From Lunularia cruciata (lineage: Eukaryota > Streptophyta > Marchantiopsida > Lunulariales > Lunulariaceae): 64,000 bases of DNA. Where the stretch lies: positions 68,138,001 to 68,202,000 of the forward strand of contig OX419757.1 of the NCBI GenBank assembly GCA_948567375.1. The letters are read 5' to 3'. The notes beneath the pieces are model-generated. The model did not search any database, was not told the DNA's origin, and worked only from the letters and a program-made list of their open reading frames with translations. Made by a program: the position numbers and the translations under genes. This document shows positions 56,701-64,000 of the stretch, piece after piece; the stretch's first letter is position 1; each line of letters starts with the position of its first letter.

Positions 56701-59609
56701 GCTGGACGGACGTGATTGAGGAACTGAGTGTAGTCTACCACCATTTGACAGGTGATTGTCTTGTCGCGTCAGGCTACGTTGCTTACCTTGGCCCAGTCAC
56801 TATGAGCTATCGAGAGAAGTTATTGGCAGGCTGGTCGGCAGTATGCAAGGAGAAGATTATACCCTGCTCTGAGGAATTCAAACTTGGAAAAACTCTTGGC
56901 AATCCTGTGGCTATACGTGACTGGGTTATAGCTGGACTACCAAATGATGGCTTCTCTATTGACAATGCCATAGTCATGAGTGTTGCAAGGCGGTGGCCGC
57001 TACTAATTGATCCTCAGGGCCAGGCGAACAAGTTTATAAAGGTAATACTTCAAACTCTAAATTGTCAAAGTTGATCCAGGCAAGAGGCCAATTACCAGTC
57101 TAATACCCTTTGTCATTGGACTTGAGCATGCTACTTCACTATGATGAGAACCTTTCTTCCTAGTCTTTGAAGTAGATGGTCTATCTTCAGTCATTCTGAC
57201 TTCTGATGTATCAAATATTTTAGCACTCAGTTTCTAGTCTCACGAGAGTAGACACTCGTGATTGCACTCAGCAATACTCAATTCACTCTCTCTCAGAGCC
57301 TTCAAAGATAGTACACAACAGCACTCCCGCAGCATGAAAGGTACCTCAGTGGTAAGCAGCATAGAACACACCAGAAACAAGGTACAAGGTGCTGGGAATG
57401 ACTCTTGTATGAGAACTTAACAAAACAAGAGCAGAAACCACTCTTATATACACAAAAGTAAACCCTAGAGAGTTGCCTTGCAGAACCCTAATTAGGGCTG
57501 CGCTCCTCCTTACCCTAAGTATATTTAGCAGAGCTTCTAGAGGAATATAACAAAGTCCTAAAAGTAGAGAAGTCACTAAAATAGAGATTAACTAAAATAA
57601 CACACTATGATGAGAATGTTTGTTTCCTCTGAATGAAGTTGAAGGTCTATCTTCAATCATTTTGACTTATGATGTATTAGACATCCTAGCACTCAGCTTT
57701 CTCAATCTCACCAGAGTAGACTTTCTTGATTACTCACAGCAATATTTATTCATCCATCTCTCTCTCTCAGCCTTCAAAGATAGTACACAACAGGTCTCAC
57801 CAGAGTAGACACCCCTGATTGCTCACAGCAATCCTCAACTCTCTCTCTTTATGAACCTTAAGAGATAGTACACAACAATTCACTCACACAGCATAATAAA
57901 CACCCTATGATAAACAGCAGACAACACTTGAGACCATGTACAAGGTGTTAAGAATGACCCTTGCAAAAGAACTGACTTACCTGGCTTCAGAGAACACAAT
58001 TATATATACATAAGCAAAACCTAAAAGTATACTTTGCCTAACCCTAAGTGTGGCTGCGCCACACGCTATCCCAAAGAGATAGTTGAACCCTAGAGTTACT
58101 TAAACTAGAGTCACAAAAATAGGGATCGCAGGAAACTAGAGATTAACAAAAACTCACATTATTGTCTTTTTTGCTTGCTTGGTTTCTCTCCAGGAAACTA
58201 GAGATTAACAAAAACTCACATTATTGTCTTTTTTGCTTGCTTGGTTTCTCTCCTAGTCGTACGCGCATAGAGTTGGGAGCACAGATACGTCTTCCTTGGG
58301 TCTTCCTTGGGTCGCGATAAGAAGCAAAAGGAGCAGCTATATCATGACAGCTGCAAAGTATCAATATGTACATGCCAGCTAGCCACCTTTGATGAGTTAT
58401 CACCTTTCAGGATTACATGCAGGATCAACCTACTAACTGTGTACTTTTTGACTTACAGAATAAAGAGAAGGAGAACAATCTGCAGGTCATGAAACTCAGT
58501 GACTTGGATTTTGCAAGAAAGCTAGAAATGTGCATCACGTTCGGATATCCACTTCTGATTGAAAATATTGGCGAGGAATTAGATCCAACTCTGGAACCAC
58601 TACTTGTAAGAGCTGTCTTCAAGACTGGCGGTCAACTACAAATCCGACTGGGGGATAATACGATCATTTACAATGAAAAATTTAGGTTTTACATCACAAC
58701 GAAACTGCGCAACCCGCACTACGCACCGGAGGTGGGGATTTCTTATTCGAAGTGGATAAAACATCAGAATAAGCAGTAGCCTGCCACACCAAAGCCAAGT
58801 CGTGAATTAAGTCAGATAAATGGTAGACTGTACCTTCCGGTTAATCTTGTACAAACGTCAGAGGTAATCATATAATAAAAAATAGTATTTGACTAACGTG
58901 TTCACATGTACACGTTCCATAGATCGCAGTTAAGGTCACACTTCTCAATTTTGCTATCACACCTGAGGGTCTCGAAGATCAACTTTTGGGGGAAGCTGTG
59001 AAGAACGAACGGCCAGATTTGGAAGAACAAAAACAGCACCTTGTGGTACAGGGTGCGGAAAATCAAAAGCAGCTGAAAAACATAGAAGACCGCATCATTG
59101 AGGTTTATCTGTTCTGTTTGACCTTTATCATGATGTATTATTACGCATATACAATGTGCCATGCTTGAAATTGTCGACATCAGCTGAAGGACGTGTCTAT
59201 CAGTAGTACTTCGTATTTTGATTCTTTTATCGTATGGGTTGTACTTCTCGTTGTTCATCACAAGCCTGAACCTTTCCGAGGAAAGCTCATAGAGCATATG
59301 CTCTTCAGTGAGATCACTCATAGCTCTAACGATGTGTCCTTCCGACTTAATATGATTTCATTATGTGCAGGTTCTCACGGACCAAGAGAGCAACATACTG
59401 GAAAGTGAGAAAGCGATCGAAATTGTTTCATCTTCCAAAATTCTATCAACAGAAATAGCAGAGAAACAAAGAAGTGCGGTAAAAACTGAAGCAAAAATTG
59501 ATGAAGCCCGTAAAGGCTACATTCCAGTTGCACGGCACGTCGGAGCATTGTTCTTCACTATCTCCAGTTTGGCCAGTATTGACCCCATGTACCAGTATTC
59601 TCTGACTTG
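34788..59609 (+). CDS. Axonemal inner-arm dynein heavy chain, DNAH1-like (3' end beyond window)
   Basis: This motor subunit should power bending of the sperm flagellum. I reconstructed 40 exons (coordinates in the domain entries below) totalling 10,535 coding bases, about 3,511 residues, through most of AAA5. Every internal junction keeps frame and the coding exons contain no stop, so the gene appears intact in this window. ATG 34788 is preceded by an in-frame stop at 34779-34781. DNAH1 features by memory: [16 protein letters not shown] in the tail, [15 protein letters not shown] and QWMDHGGWY in AAA3, [11 protein letters not shown] in the stalk. DNAH3/7/12-type dyneins are next closest. Human DNAH1 has about 4,265 residues, so roughly 700-800 residues remain beyond 64,000. 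Exon boundaries are manual predictions. Two introns seem to use GC-AG sites. Confidence 0.9.
36357..36390. repeat. 10-bp perfect hairpin in dynein intron
   Basis: CAGTCCAGTT (36357-36366) pairs exactly with AACTGGACTG (36381-36390), with a 14-nt loop. It lies in the intron 36100-36453. Confidence 0.85.
40929..41260. repeat. 166-bp duplication copying an exon end into the next intron
   Basis: The last part of exon 40807-41004 plus adjoining intron sequence is repeated at an offset of 166 bp. TCTACTGTACAGAGATAGAG at 40931 recurs as TCTACTGTCCAGAGATAGAG at 41097, and the GAGGAGGTATCTCCCTTCTA splice-donor region recurs as GAGGAGGCATCTCCCTTCTA. In the downstream copy the GT donor has become GC, and the frame is altered. 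Confidence 0.88.
44160..44189. repeat. 13-bp perfect hairpin with 4-nt loop in dynein intron
   Basis: CTTCGGTTCGTG at 44161-44172, loop TCAG, and CACGAACCGAAG at 44177-44188 pair exactly, extended by one T-A pair. It lies in intron 43993-44270. Confidence 0.92.
44828..47340 (+). other. Dynein exons 19-22: AAA1, the main ATPase site
   Basis: Exons 44828-45006, 45509-45681, 46136-46437, 47034-47340. AAA1 is the chief ATP-hydrolysing module. The P-loop GPAGTGKT is split by the intron after GPA (last base of exon 44828-45006 completes Gly). Walker B is WACFDEFNR. The sensor-region motif [17 protein letters not shown] is intact, followed by [15 protein letters not shown] and [17 protein letters not shown]. 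All catalytic motifs look functional. Confidence 0.93.
48012..49300 (+). other. Dynein exons 23-24: AAA2
   Basis: Exon 48012-48323 and the first two thirds of 48504-49392. Landmarks: [19 protein letters not shown], then [38 protein letters not shown], and [23 protein letters not shown]2 normally binds but does not hydrolyse nucleotide. The Walker A here reads GYSYGAKT, with Ala in place of the last conserved Gly before Lys (GxxxxGKT). Confidence 0.9.
49300..52063 (+). other. Dynein exons 24-28: AAA3
   Basis: The end of exon 48504-49392 plus 50241-50347, 50565-50731, 50913-51126 and 51666-52063. The P-loop GPTGTGKT crosses the long intron 49393-50240. Walker B is [16 protein letters not shown]. 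Then [19 protein letters not shown] (split between exons), [20 protein letters not shown] and [15 protein letters not shown]3 is the main regulatory nucleotide site; all its motifs are present. Confidence 0.92.
49580..49618. repeat. 13-bp perfect hairpin in dynein intron
   Basis: GTTAGCGCACGCA (49580-49592) pairs exactly with TGCGTGCGCTAAC (49606-49618), with a 13-nt loop, in the long intron that splits the AAA3 P-loop. Confidence 0.92.
52567..54017 (+). other. Dynein exons 29-32: AAA4
   Basis: Exons 52567-52864, 53025-53141, 53342-53626, 53808-54017. The P-loop reads [17 protein letters not shown]; most relatives have GVGGSGR. Then [60 protein letters not shown] and [12 protein letters not shown]. 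Exon 53025-53141 ends at a GC donor (GAG|GCAAGA, a good GC-type match); the join gives LNTGE|VPNLYP. A frame exists upstream of 52567 but has a stop in the required phase, so the acceptor at 52566 is preferred. Confidence 0.9.
54682..54724. repeat. 16-bp perfect hairpin in dynein intron
   Basis: TATGACTTCCGTGGTG (54682-54697) pairs exactly with CACCACGGAAGTCATA (54709-54724), with an 11-nt loop. It is adjacent to the duplicated splice-acceptor region. Confidence 0.92.
54733..55030. repeat. About 150-bp tandem duplication containing a 3' splice site
   Basis: GGACTAAC.TTTGGG begins at 54733 and 54885. Both units end in TTTCATGTGCAG|GCC, at 54880 and 55026. The second is the acceptor of exon 55027-55161; the first is a decoy copy. 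The first unit carries a few additional bases (GCCAGCGCC). Confidence 0.9.
57142..57602 (-). repeat. Copia solo LTR A in dynein intron
   Basis: Plus-strand ends TGATGAGAAC and AAAATAACA match the LTR at 60052-60602 (element sense is minus). It is flanked by CACTA on both sides (57137-57141 and 57603-57607), a perfect 5-bp target duplication, with no internal region left. Confidence 0.85.
57608..58158 (-). repeat. Copia LTR B in dynein intron, directly after LTR A
   Basis: It begins TGATGAGAATG one CACTA after LTR A and shares the family features (CCAGAGTAGAC, GATAGTACACAACA). It contains an internal duplication of about 85 bp. The right end near 58158 (ACTCACA) is less certain, since a 62-bp duplication follows from 58131. 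Confidence 0.7.
58131..58254. repeat. 62-bp tandem duplication
   Basis: GGAAACTAGAGATTAACAAA begins at 58131 and 58193. The two units are essentially identical through GCTTGGTTTCTCTCC. Confidence 0.9.
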
Positions 59610-60051
59610 GTAAGTAGCTTTCTTTCTCTTAATGAGTCACAAGAAAGCACATCTTATTTTGAGACTATCGATGTTCTTTGGAGTACTCTCAAGACTACCG
59701 AGAACAGTGCAGTTTCTAATTCTGGGTATACCAAATCTTTAAAGTGTGGATCTCTTGTTAGGAGTGTTACCTCCATAGAGCTCATGCTCTTGGTGTTTTA
59801 TTGAGCTGAGTCTGTTAACAAAACGTCAACAAGTTCATTTTCGTCCCCCATGCTGTAATCAGGTATAGCGTACAGTTCCCGTTTCGTTCATTTCGAAGGT
59901 ATTGACGATTGACATACAATGTGATTATATCGCGCTGGTTTTAGCATGGATAGAGCATGGAAAGTTTAATCCCAGCTCTCATACACGCGCTCCTGGGACA
60001 TCCAACTGACTCTCCATTTGGAGAGTTATCCTATTACTGTCCTATACATTA

Positions 60052-60602
60052 TGATGAGGACCTTTGTTCCTGCTCTTTGAAGTAGATGGTCTATTCTCAG
60101 GCATTCTGACTTCTGATGTATCAGACATCTTAGCACTCACTCTGCTTTCCTAGTCTCACCAGAGCAGACACTCCTAATTGCACACACAAAGACTCAACTC
60201 TTTCCTAACCTTCAAAGACAGTACAGCCAGTTCACTCACGCAGCACAAATGACCTCCAATACTGAGATACAGAACTCCAATACAGAACACTCCTGAGATG
60301 GTGTTAGACAGCTCAGGACTTCGCGAAATGCAGAGGGGAAGTGGTAGAAATCAACTCCAGTAGAAGAAACTCCTGACTGGGATTATATAGATAGAAGAGT
60401 GTACTGAAAGGTGTGCTAAAGGGTGTACTGAAAGGTGTGTTGTAGGGTGTGCTGAATGGTGTGCTACCATAGTGCTCATGTAACACATGCCGCACATGGA
60501 AAGTATGTGAACAGTGGACATGAACAGTGTTCGTCCATGAACCGTGTCTATTTTGTCTGATCTAACAAAAAATCCCTAAACTCGAGATTACTTAATTTAA
60601 CA
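60052..60602 (-). repeat. Copia 3' LTR (551 bp)
   Basis: Minus-strand LTR starts TGTTAAATTAAG directly after the purine-rich AAGTGGGAG tract (about 60,603-60,612) and ends ...CCTCATCA at 60052. A short imperfect repeat of 11-12 bp (GGTGTGCTGAAA type) occupies about 60,395-60,470. The two solo LTRs at 57142 and 57608 belong to the same family. Confidence 0.82.
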
Positions 60603-60609
60603 CTCCCAC

Positions 60610-62100
60610 TTAATGAGAGTTTAGGACTATTCCCATTTCTACTACACATTTCATGTGTTTATCTTTAGGTAGTGCTTTTGTAAACACATCTGCTGTCATC
60701 TCCTGTGTAGGACAGTAAACTAAATTCACAACATTCTCCTTTTCTTTCTCCTCTACAAATCTTCTTCTAATCTCAATGTGCTTAGTCCTTGGGTGATGTA
60801 CAGGATTTTTGCTGAGTGCTATACTTCCTGTATTGTCACAGTACAATGTAGTAGGACTTTCCTGCTCAAAGCCCAGCTCCTTAAGAAGTCTCCTGTTCCA
60901 GATGATTTCTTGAGTAGCATTTGAAGCAGCCATAAATTCTGCCTCAGTAGTAGACAGAGCAACAGATGTTTGCTGTTTACTACGCCAACTGATTGCTCCA
61001 CCACTAAGCATAACTACATATCCACTAGTTGATCTGCTGTTATCTGTGTCATCTCCCCAACTAGCATCTGTATATGCTTCAAGAGTAGGAGCAAGTATGT
61101 TCCCTTGCTTTCTGTACTCCAAGAATGCATCTGGAGTACCCTTTAAGTACCTGAATACTCTCTTTATACCTTCCCAATGTGCTTGTGCAGGGTTGCTAGT
61201 ATATCTAGCTAGTGCTCCCACTGCATAGCATATATCTGGTCTTGTACAGACCATGATAAACATTAGTGAACCAAGAGCACTCTGATACAACACTTTGTCA
61301 CAGAGACTCATCTCCCCATCTATGATTCTGCTGTGCTTCCACCCCAGATCAAGAGGTGTAGAGACAGGATTCACCTCTGTCATCTGATACTTAGCTAGCA
61401 TGGATCTCACATACTGTGGTTGACTGATCCGGATCCATCCTGCTTCTCTGTCTCTGCTCACTTTGATTCCCAAAACGAGTTTTACAGGACCAAGGATAGT
61501 CATCTCAAAAACAGAGCACAAGAAATCTATCACTCCTTTGATAGATTCCCTGTTCCCCAACAGTAATAGATCATCTACATATACAGCTATGTATACATCA
61601 TCTCTAGTATACACACTCATGTCAGAATCTGCTCGTTTGAAATCCTGCTCTCTCAAGTATGAGTCTAGTTTCTCATACCAGGCTCTAGGAGCTTGCTTAA
61701 GACCATATAAGGCCTTCTTAAGCAAGCATACTTTTCCTTTGCCTTCAGTATATCCATCTGGAACATCCATGTAAATAGTCTCTCTCAAATTTCCATTGAG
61801 AAAGGCTGTTTTCACATCTAACTGCTCCACTTCCCAATCTCTCTCTGCTGCAAGAGCTAGAAGCATGCAAATAGATCTATACCTGGCAACTGGTGCAAAA
61901 GTTTCTGAATAATCTATTGATGCTTTCTGATTGGAGCCCTTTGCAACAAGTCTTGCCTTGTACTTCAGGATCTCATTCTCAGCTCCACGTTTGACCCTGA
62001 AAACCCATTTGCAGCCAATTGCTTTCCTACCTGGTGGTAAATCAGCTAGTACCCATGTACCATTAGTCTGAAGAGACTTCTTCTCTTCTGCTATAGCCAA
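60610..62100 (-). CDS. Copia reverse transcriptase and RNase H (intact 496-aa frame)
   Basis: An unbroken 496-residue frame. Motifs: AIGCKWVFRVKRGAENEILK, then YKARLVAKG, DYSETFAPVARYRSI, VEQLDVKTAFLNGNLRETIY, LKKALYGLKQAPRAWYEKLD, and the catalytic YVDDLLLL (YVDD at residues 174-177). RNase H follows with LEAYTDASWGDDTDNSRSTS, SLSTTEAEFMAA-like ALSTTEAEFMAAS, TLYCDNTGSIALSKNP and HHPRTKHIEIRRRFV. The stop lies at the polypurine tract. It is the C-terminal part of the copia polyprotein. Confidence 0.93.
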   Translation of the reverse strand: MAIAEEKKSLQTNGTWVLADLPPGRKAIGCKWVFRVKRGAENEILKYKARLVAKGSNQKASIDYSETFAPVARYRSICMLLALAAERDWEVEQLDVKTAFLNGNLRETIYMDVPDGYTEGKGKVCLLKKALYGLKQAPRAWYEKLDSYLREQDFKRADSDMSVYTRDDVYIAVYVDDLLLLGNRESIKGVIDFLCSVFEMTILGPVKLVLGIKVSRDREAGWIRISQPQYVRSMLAKYQMTEVNPVSTPLDLGWKHSRIIDGEMSLCDKVLYQSALGSLMFIMVCTRPDICYAVGALARYTSNPAQAHWEGIKRVFRYLKGTPDAFLEYRKQGNILAPTLEAYTDASWGDDTDNSRSTSGYVVMLSGGAISWRSKQQTSVALSTTEAEFMAASNATQEIIWNRRLLKELGFEQESPTTLYCDNTGSIALSKNPVHHPRTKHIEIRRRFVEEKEKENVVNLVYCPTQEMTADVFTKALPKDKHMKCVVEMGIVLNSH

Positions 62101-62103
62101 CTC

Positions 62104-62546
62104 TCACTGACTCGAATCTGGTCTGAGCATAGCTTGCTGTAAAGTGTCTGGATCACAATCTTCATGACAGATGTAAGATTCATCTAACATCTCTTCTGAT
62201 AGAAAACCAAGTCTGTCAATAGGTTTTCTATCTCTCTGTGATCTTCTTGGCTCTGTGCCCAGAAGATTCATGCTGTCTCTTGACATCTCTGGAGTCTCAC
62301 TCAGAGATTCTGCATCTGCAGTCTGCTTCTGGGGGTCATCTTCTGTAGTATCAGAATCAGAAACCACTGTCTGTTTAGCCTTCTTTTGTACACCTTCAGA
62401 CTCTCCTTTGATGAACCATCAGCTTCAGGTAGAGATTGCTCTTCTGATTATTGATCTGAAAAACTGACTCTGCAGCTTGGGAAGATAGATTGATCAGGCT
62501 GATCAAACTGATCAGCTTGCTTCTGCAACTCATCACTGTTCTCACT
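62104..62546 (-). pseudogene. Copia linker between integrase and RT, frame-broken
   Basis: The Ser/Asp-rich linker (DSDTTEDDPQKQTADAES; RRSQRDRKPIDRLGF) is open from 62367 to 62104. A stop separates it from the RT frame at about 62,101-62,103 and a shift occurs near 62,370-62,540, so the polyprotein is not continuous. Confidence 0.75.
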
Positions 62547-63038
62547 CTAAGTCCTCAATTCATCAAATAGTACATCTCTACTTCTGATGATCTGTCCAGA
62601 CTTAGGATTGTACAGAAGATATCCTTTCAGCCCCTCTTCATATCCTAGAAAAAGCATTCTCACAGCCTTCTTTGTGAACTTCCTCCTCTGCTCCTTGGGG
62701 ATATGAACATAGGCAGGACATCCAAAAACTTTCAAAGCTGAAAGATTAGGTGTCTTACCACTCCAGCATTCTTCAGGAGTTCTTCCTTGCAATACTGTGG
62801 TACCACTGATATTTCTAAGAAAATTTGCAGTGCTAATTGCAGCACCCCAAAACTTTCTCTCCAGCTTGGCATGTTGGAGCATTGCCAATGCTTTGTCCAC
62901 CAGTGTCCTATTCAACCTTTCTGCAACTCCATTCTGTGCAGGACTGTCTCTGGCAGTACAGTCAAGGAGGATTCCTTTTTCTGACAGAAAAGAGAGGAAT
63001 TCCTCATTCCTGTACTCTCTGCCTCCATCTGTTCTCAA
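62547..63038 (-). pseudogene. Copia integrase, C-terminal half
   Basis: The segment starts RTDGGREYRNEEF (second Asp of the DDE core, after a stop near 63,044) and has DSPAQNGVAERLNRTLVDKA with the catalytic Glu, GAAISTANFLRN and FGCPAYVHIPKEQRRKF-type copia signatures. Confidence 0.9.
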
Positions 63039-63137
63039 TCACTTGACTTTCCTCCCAGTCTGCAACTCAGCCATGGCTACAAACTTCTGGAATTTTCGTA
63101 GCACTTCATCCTTGCTTTTCATGAGATAGATAAAGCT

Positions 63138-64000
63138 CTATCTACTGTAATCGTCCACAAAGGAAACGTAGTAGGCTGCTCCACTCAACGACTTCGCAGT
63201 CATGTATCCCCATACATCAGAATCTACGACATCTAGAAGACCAGAAGCTCTAGATGAAGATTTCTTGGGGATAGGAGCTTTGTGTGCCTTACCTTCTGCA
63301 CACCCAATGCAGAATTCGAGTTTTCCTTTGGGATCTAGTTTCAACCCCTCCACTACCTTCTCTAGAGCATATAAGTTTTGCTCTGACAGGTGCCCTAACC
63401 TCAAATGCCAGAGATGGATATCATTTCTGTTTTCTGCTACCAACGCAGAATCAAAACAATAAGCTTCCATCAACTTGAACAGTTTCCCTTTGGCAGTACC
63501 ATACCCAAGGACCAACTTTCCTTTCTTCAAAGTACATTGATTTCTGTTGCTTTCAAACAGAACATCCACTCCATGCTCCATGAGGCTATGTACTGATATC
63601 AAGTTCTTGGTGTAATCTGGAACATACAGTACATTTTCCAAATAGCCTTTTCCAGAACATCCCATGAAGGCAATGGGAACTTTGCCAATTCCTAACACTG
63701 GATTCAGAATCCCAGGTCCACAACGGACACTCTTGGGAGTCTTCAGAGGTTGAAGAGTTGAGAACAGCTCCTTCTGATAACAGATATGAGAGGTGGCTCC
63801 TGAGTCCAAGAACCATCCAGAACCGTTTGAGGACAACTGTGATTCTGCCAACATTCCACAATCTGGCTCTTCTGCTGAGTACCCCTCCTCATCGCTGACT
63901 ATTTCATGGCACTCCTCTGAGTTGTAAGCTGAACTCCCAAATGTTCGACCTTTTGCTGGTTGAGGTCTCTTGCCTACCTTCTTCAGCTCTCGTTCTCTCC
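63138..64000 (-). pseudogene. Copia protease end, GAG-pre-integrase and integrase N-terminus
   Basis: The frame reads through 63854 with the protease active site WFLDSGATSHICY (Asp-Ser-Gly-Ala at about 63,795-63,806), then HLWHLRLGHLSEQNLYAL and CIGCAEGKAHKAP (zinc site HHCC), and VDSDVWGYMT with the first catalytic Asp. A TAG near 63,135 replaces an aromatic-region codon after DDYSR, breaking the integrase. Residues upstream of 63854 continue to the window edge in the same style (Lys-rich nucleocapsid-like). Confidence 0.88.

Larger units (their letters stand above)
56649..59609 (+). other. Dynein exons 37-40: AAA5 region (last exons in window)
   Basis: Exons 56649-57041, 58459-58731, 58923-59102, 59371-59609. 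Landmarks: [106 protein letters not shown] and [10 protein letters not shown]. The last exon ends mid-codon (TG|GTAAGT), so more exons must follow. The intron 57042-58458 holds two retrotransposon LTRs. Confidence 0.9.
60052..64000 (-). mobile_element. Ty1/copia retrotransposon inserted antisense in the dynein gene (runs off window)
   Basis: Minus-strand order from the right edge: zinc/protease end, integrase, linker, reverse transcriptase, RNase H, then polypurine tract and 3' LTR at 60602-60052. This is copia order (integrase before RT). The 5' half and 5' LTR lie beyond 64,000. It follows the dynein exon that ends at 59,609, so it is most simply inside an intron. Stops in the integrase region make it non-autonomous, though the RT frame is intact. 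Confidence 0.92.

Overview
The window looks like nuclear DNA of a plant with motile sperm (a bryophyte, other spore plant or charophyte-grade alga). Two genes support this. One is an intact nuclear petC gene for the chloroplast Rieske protein. The other is a long, many-exon axonemal inner-arm dynein heavy chain, a gene class that flowering plants and conifers have lost. The species cannot be fixed from sequence alone. No bacterial, organellar or viral genome structure is present.

Layout. Positions 1-29,240 are a repeat-rich, mostly AT-rich block without a credible host gene. It holds (a) a nested Ty3/gypsy complex at 1-6,394 (decayed integrase, four LTR copies of one family, an antisense gag remnant); (b) unidentified antisense ORF remnants at 6,469-6,972; (c) a complete but heavily mutated chromodomain Ty3/gypsy element (chromovirus) at 11,069-19,465, with 5-bp target duplications CAAAG, a tRNA-iMet primer site, and LTRs carrying perfect heat-shock-element arrays. 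Its 3' LTR is split by a 3.2-kb TG...CA insertion full of tandem repeats; (d) a decayed coiled-coil ORF on the plus strand at 20,421-21,353; (e) antisense transposon-like ORFs at 22,140-24,384; and (f) a broken PIF/Harbinger-type DDE transposase on the minus strand at 26,185-27,146.

Positions 29,465-30,151 are petC in one uninterrupted exon, preceded by a 31-bp near-perfect inverted repeat. After 4.6 kb without a recognised gene (some short tandem duplications), the dynein gene starts at ATG 34,788 and runs to the right end. I reconstructed 40 exons by hand. All internal junctions keep frame, giving about 3,511 residues from the N-terminal tail through the linker, AAA1-AAA4, stalk and most of AAA5. 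By remembered family motifs it is closest to the DNAH1-type inner-arm dyneins. Two introns appear to use GC-AG splice sites. Several introns contain perfect short hairpins, a duplicated 3' splice site, or a duplicated exon end.

The last visible exon ends at 59,609. The following intron contains, in antisense, a Ty1/copia element (60,052 to beyond the window end). Two LTRs of the same family sit in the 57,042-58,458 intron. The remaining dynein exons (rest of AAA5, AAA6, C-terminal domain) must lie beyond 64,000 if the gene is intact.

I did not find a convincing new multi-gene system. The strongest unexplained signals are the heat-shock-element LTR promoter, the hairpins scattered through the dynein introns and upstream of petC, and the long tandem-repeat element nested in the chromovirus LTR.
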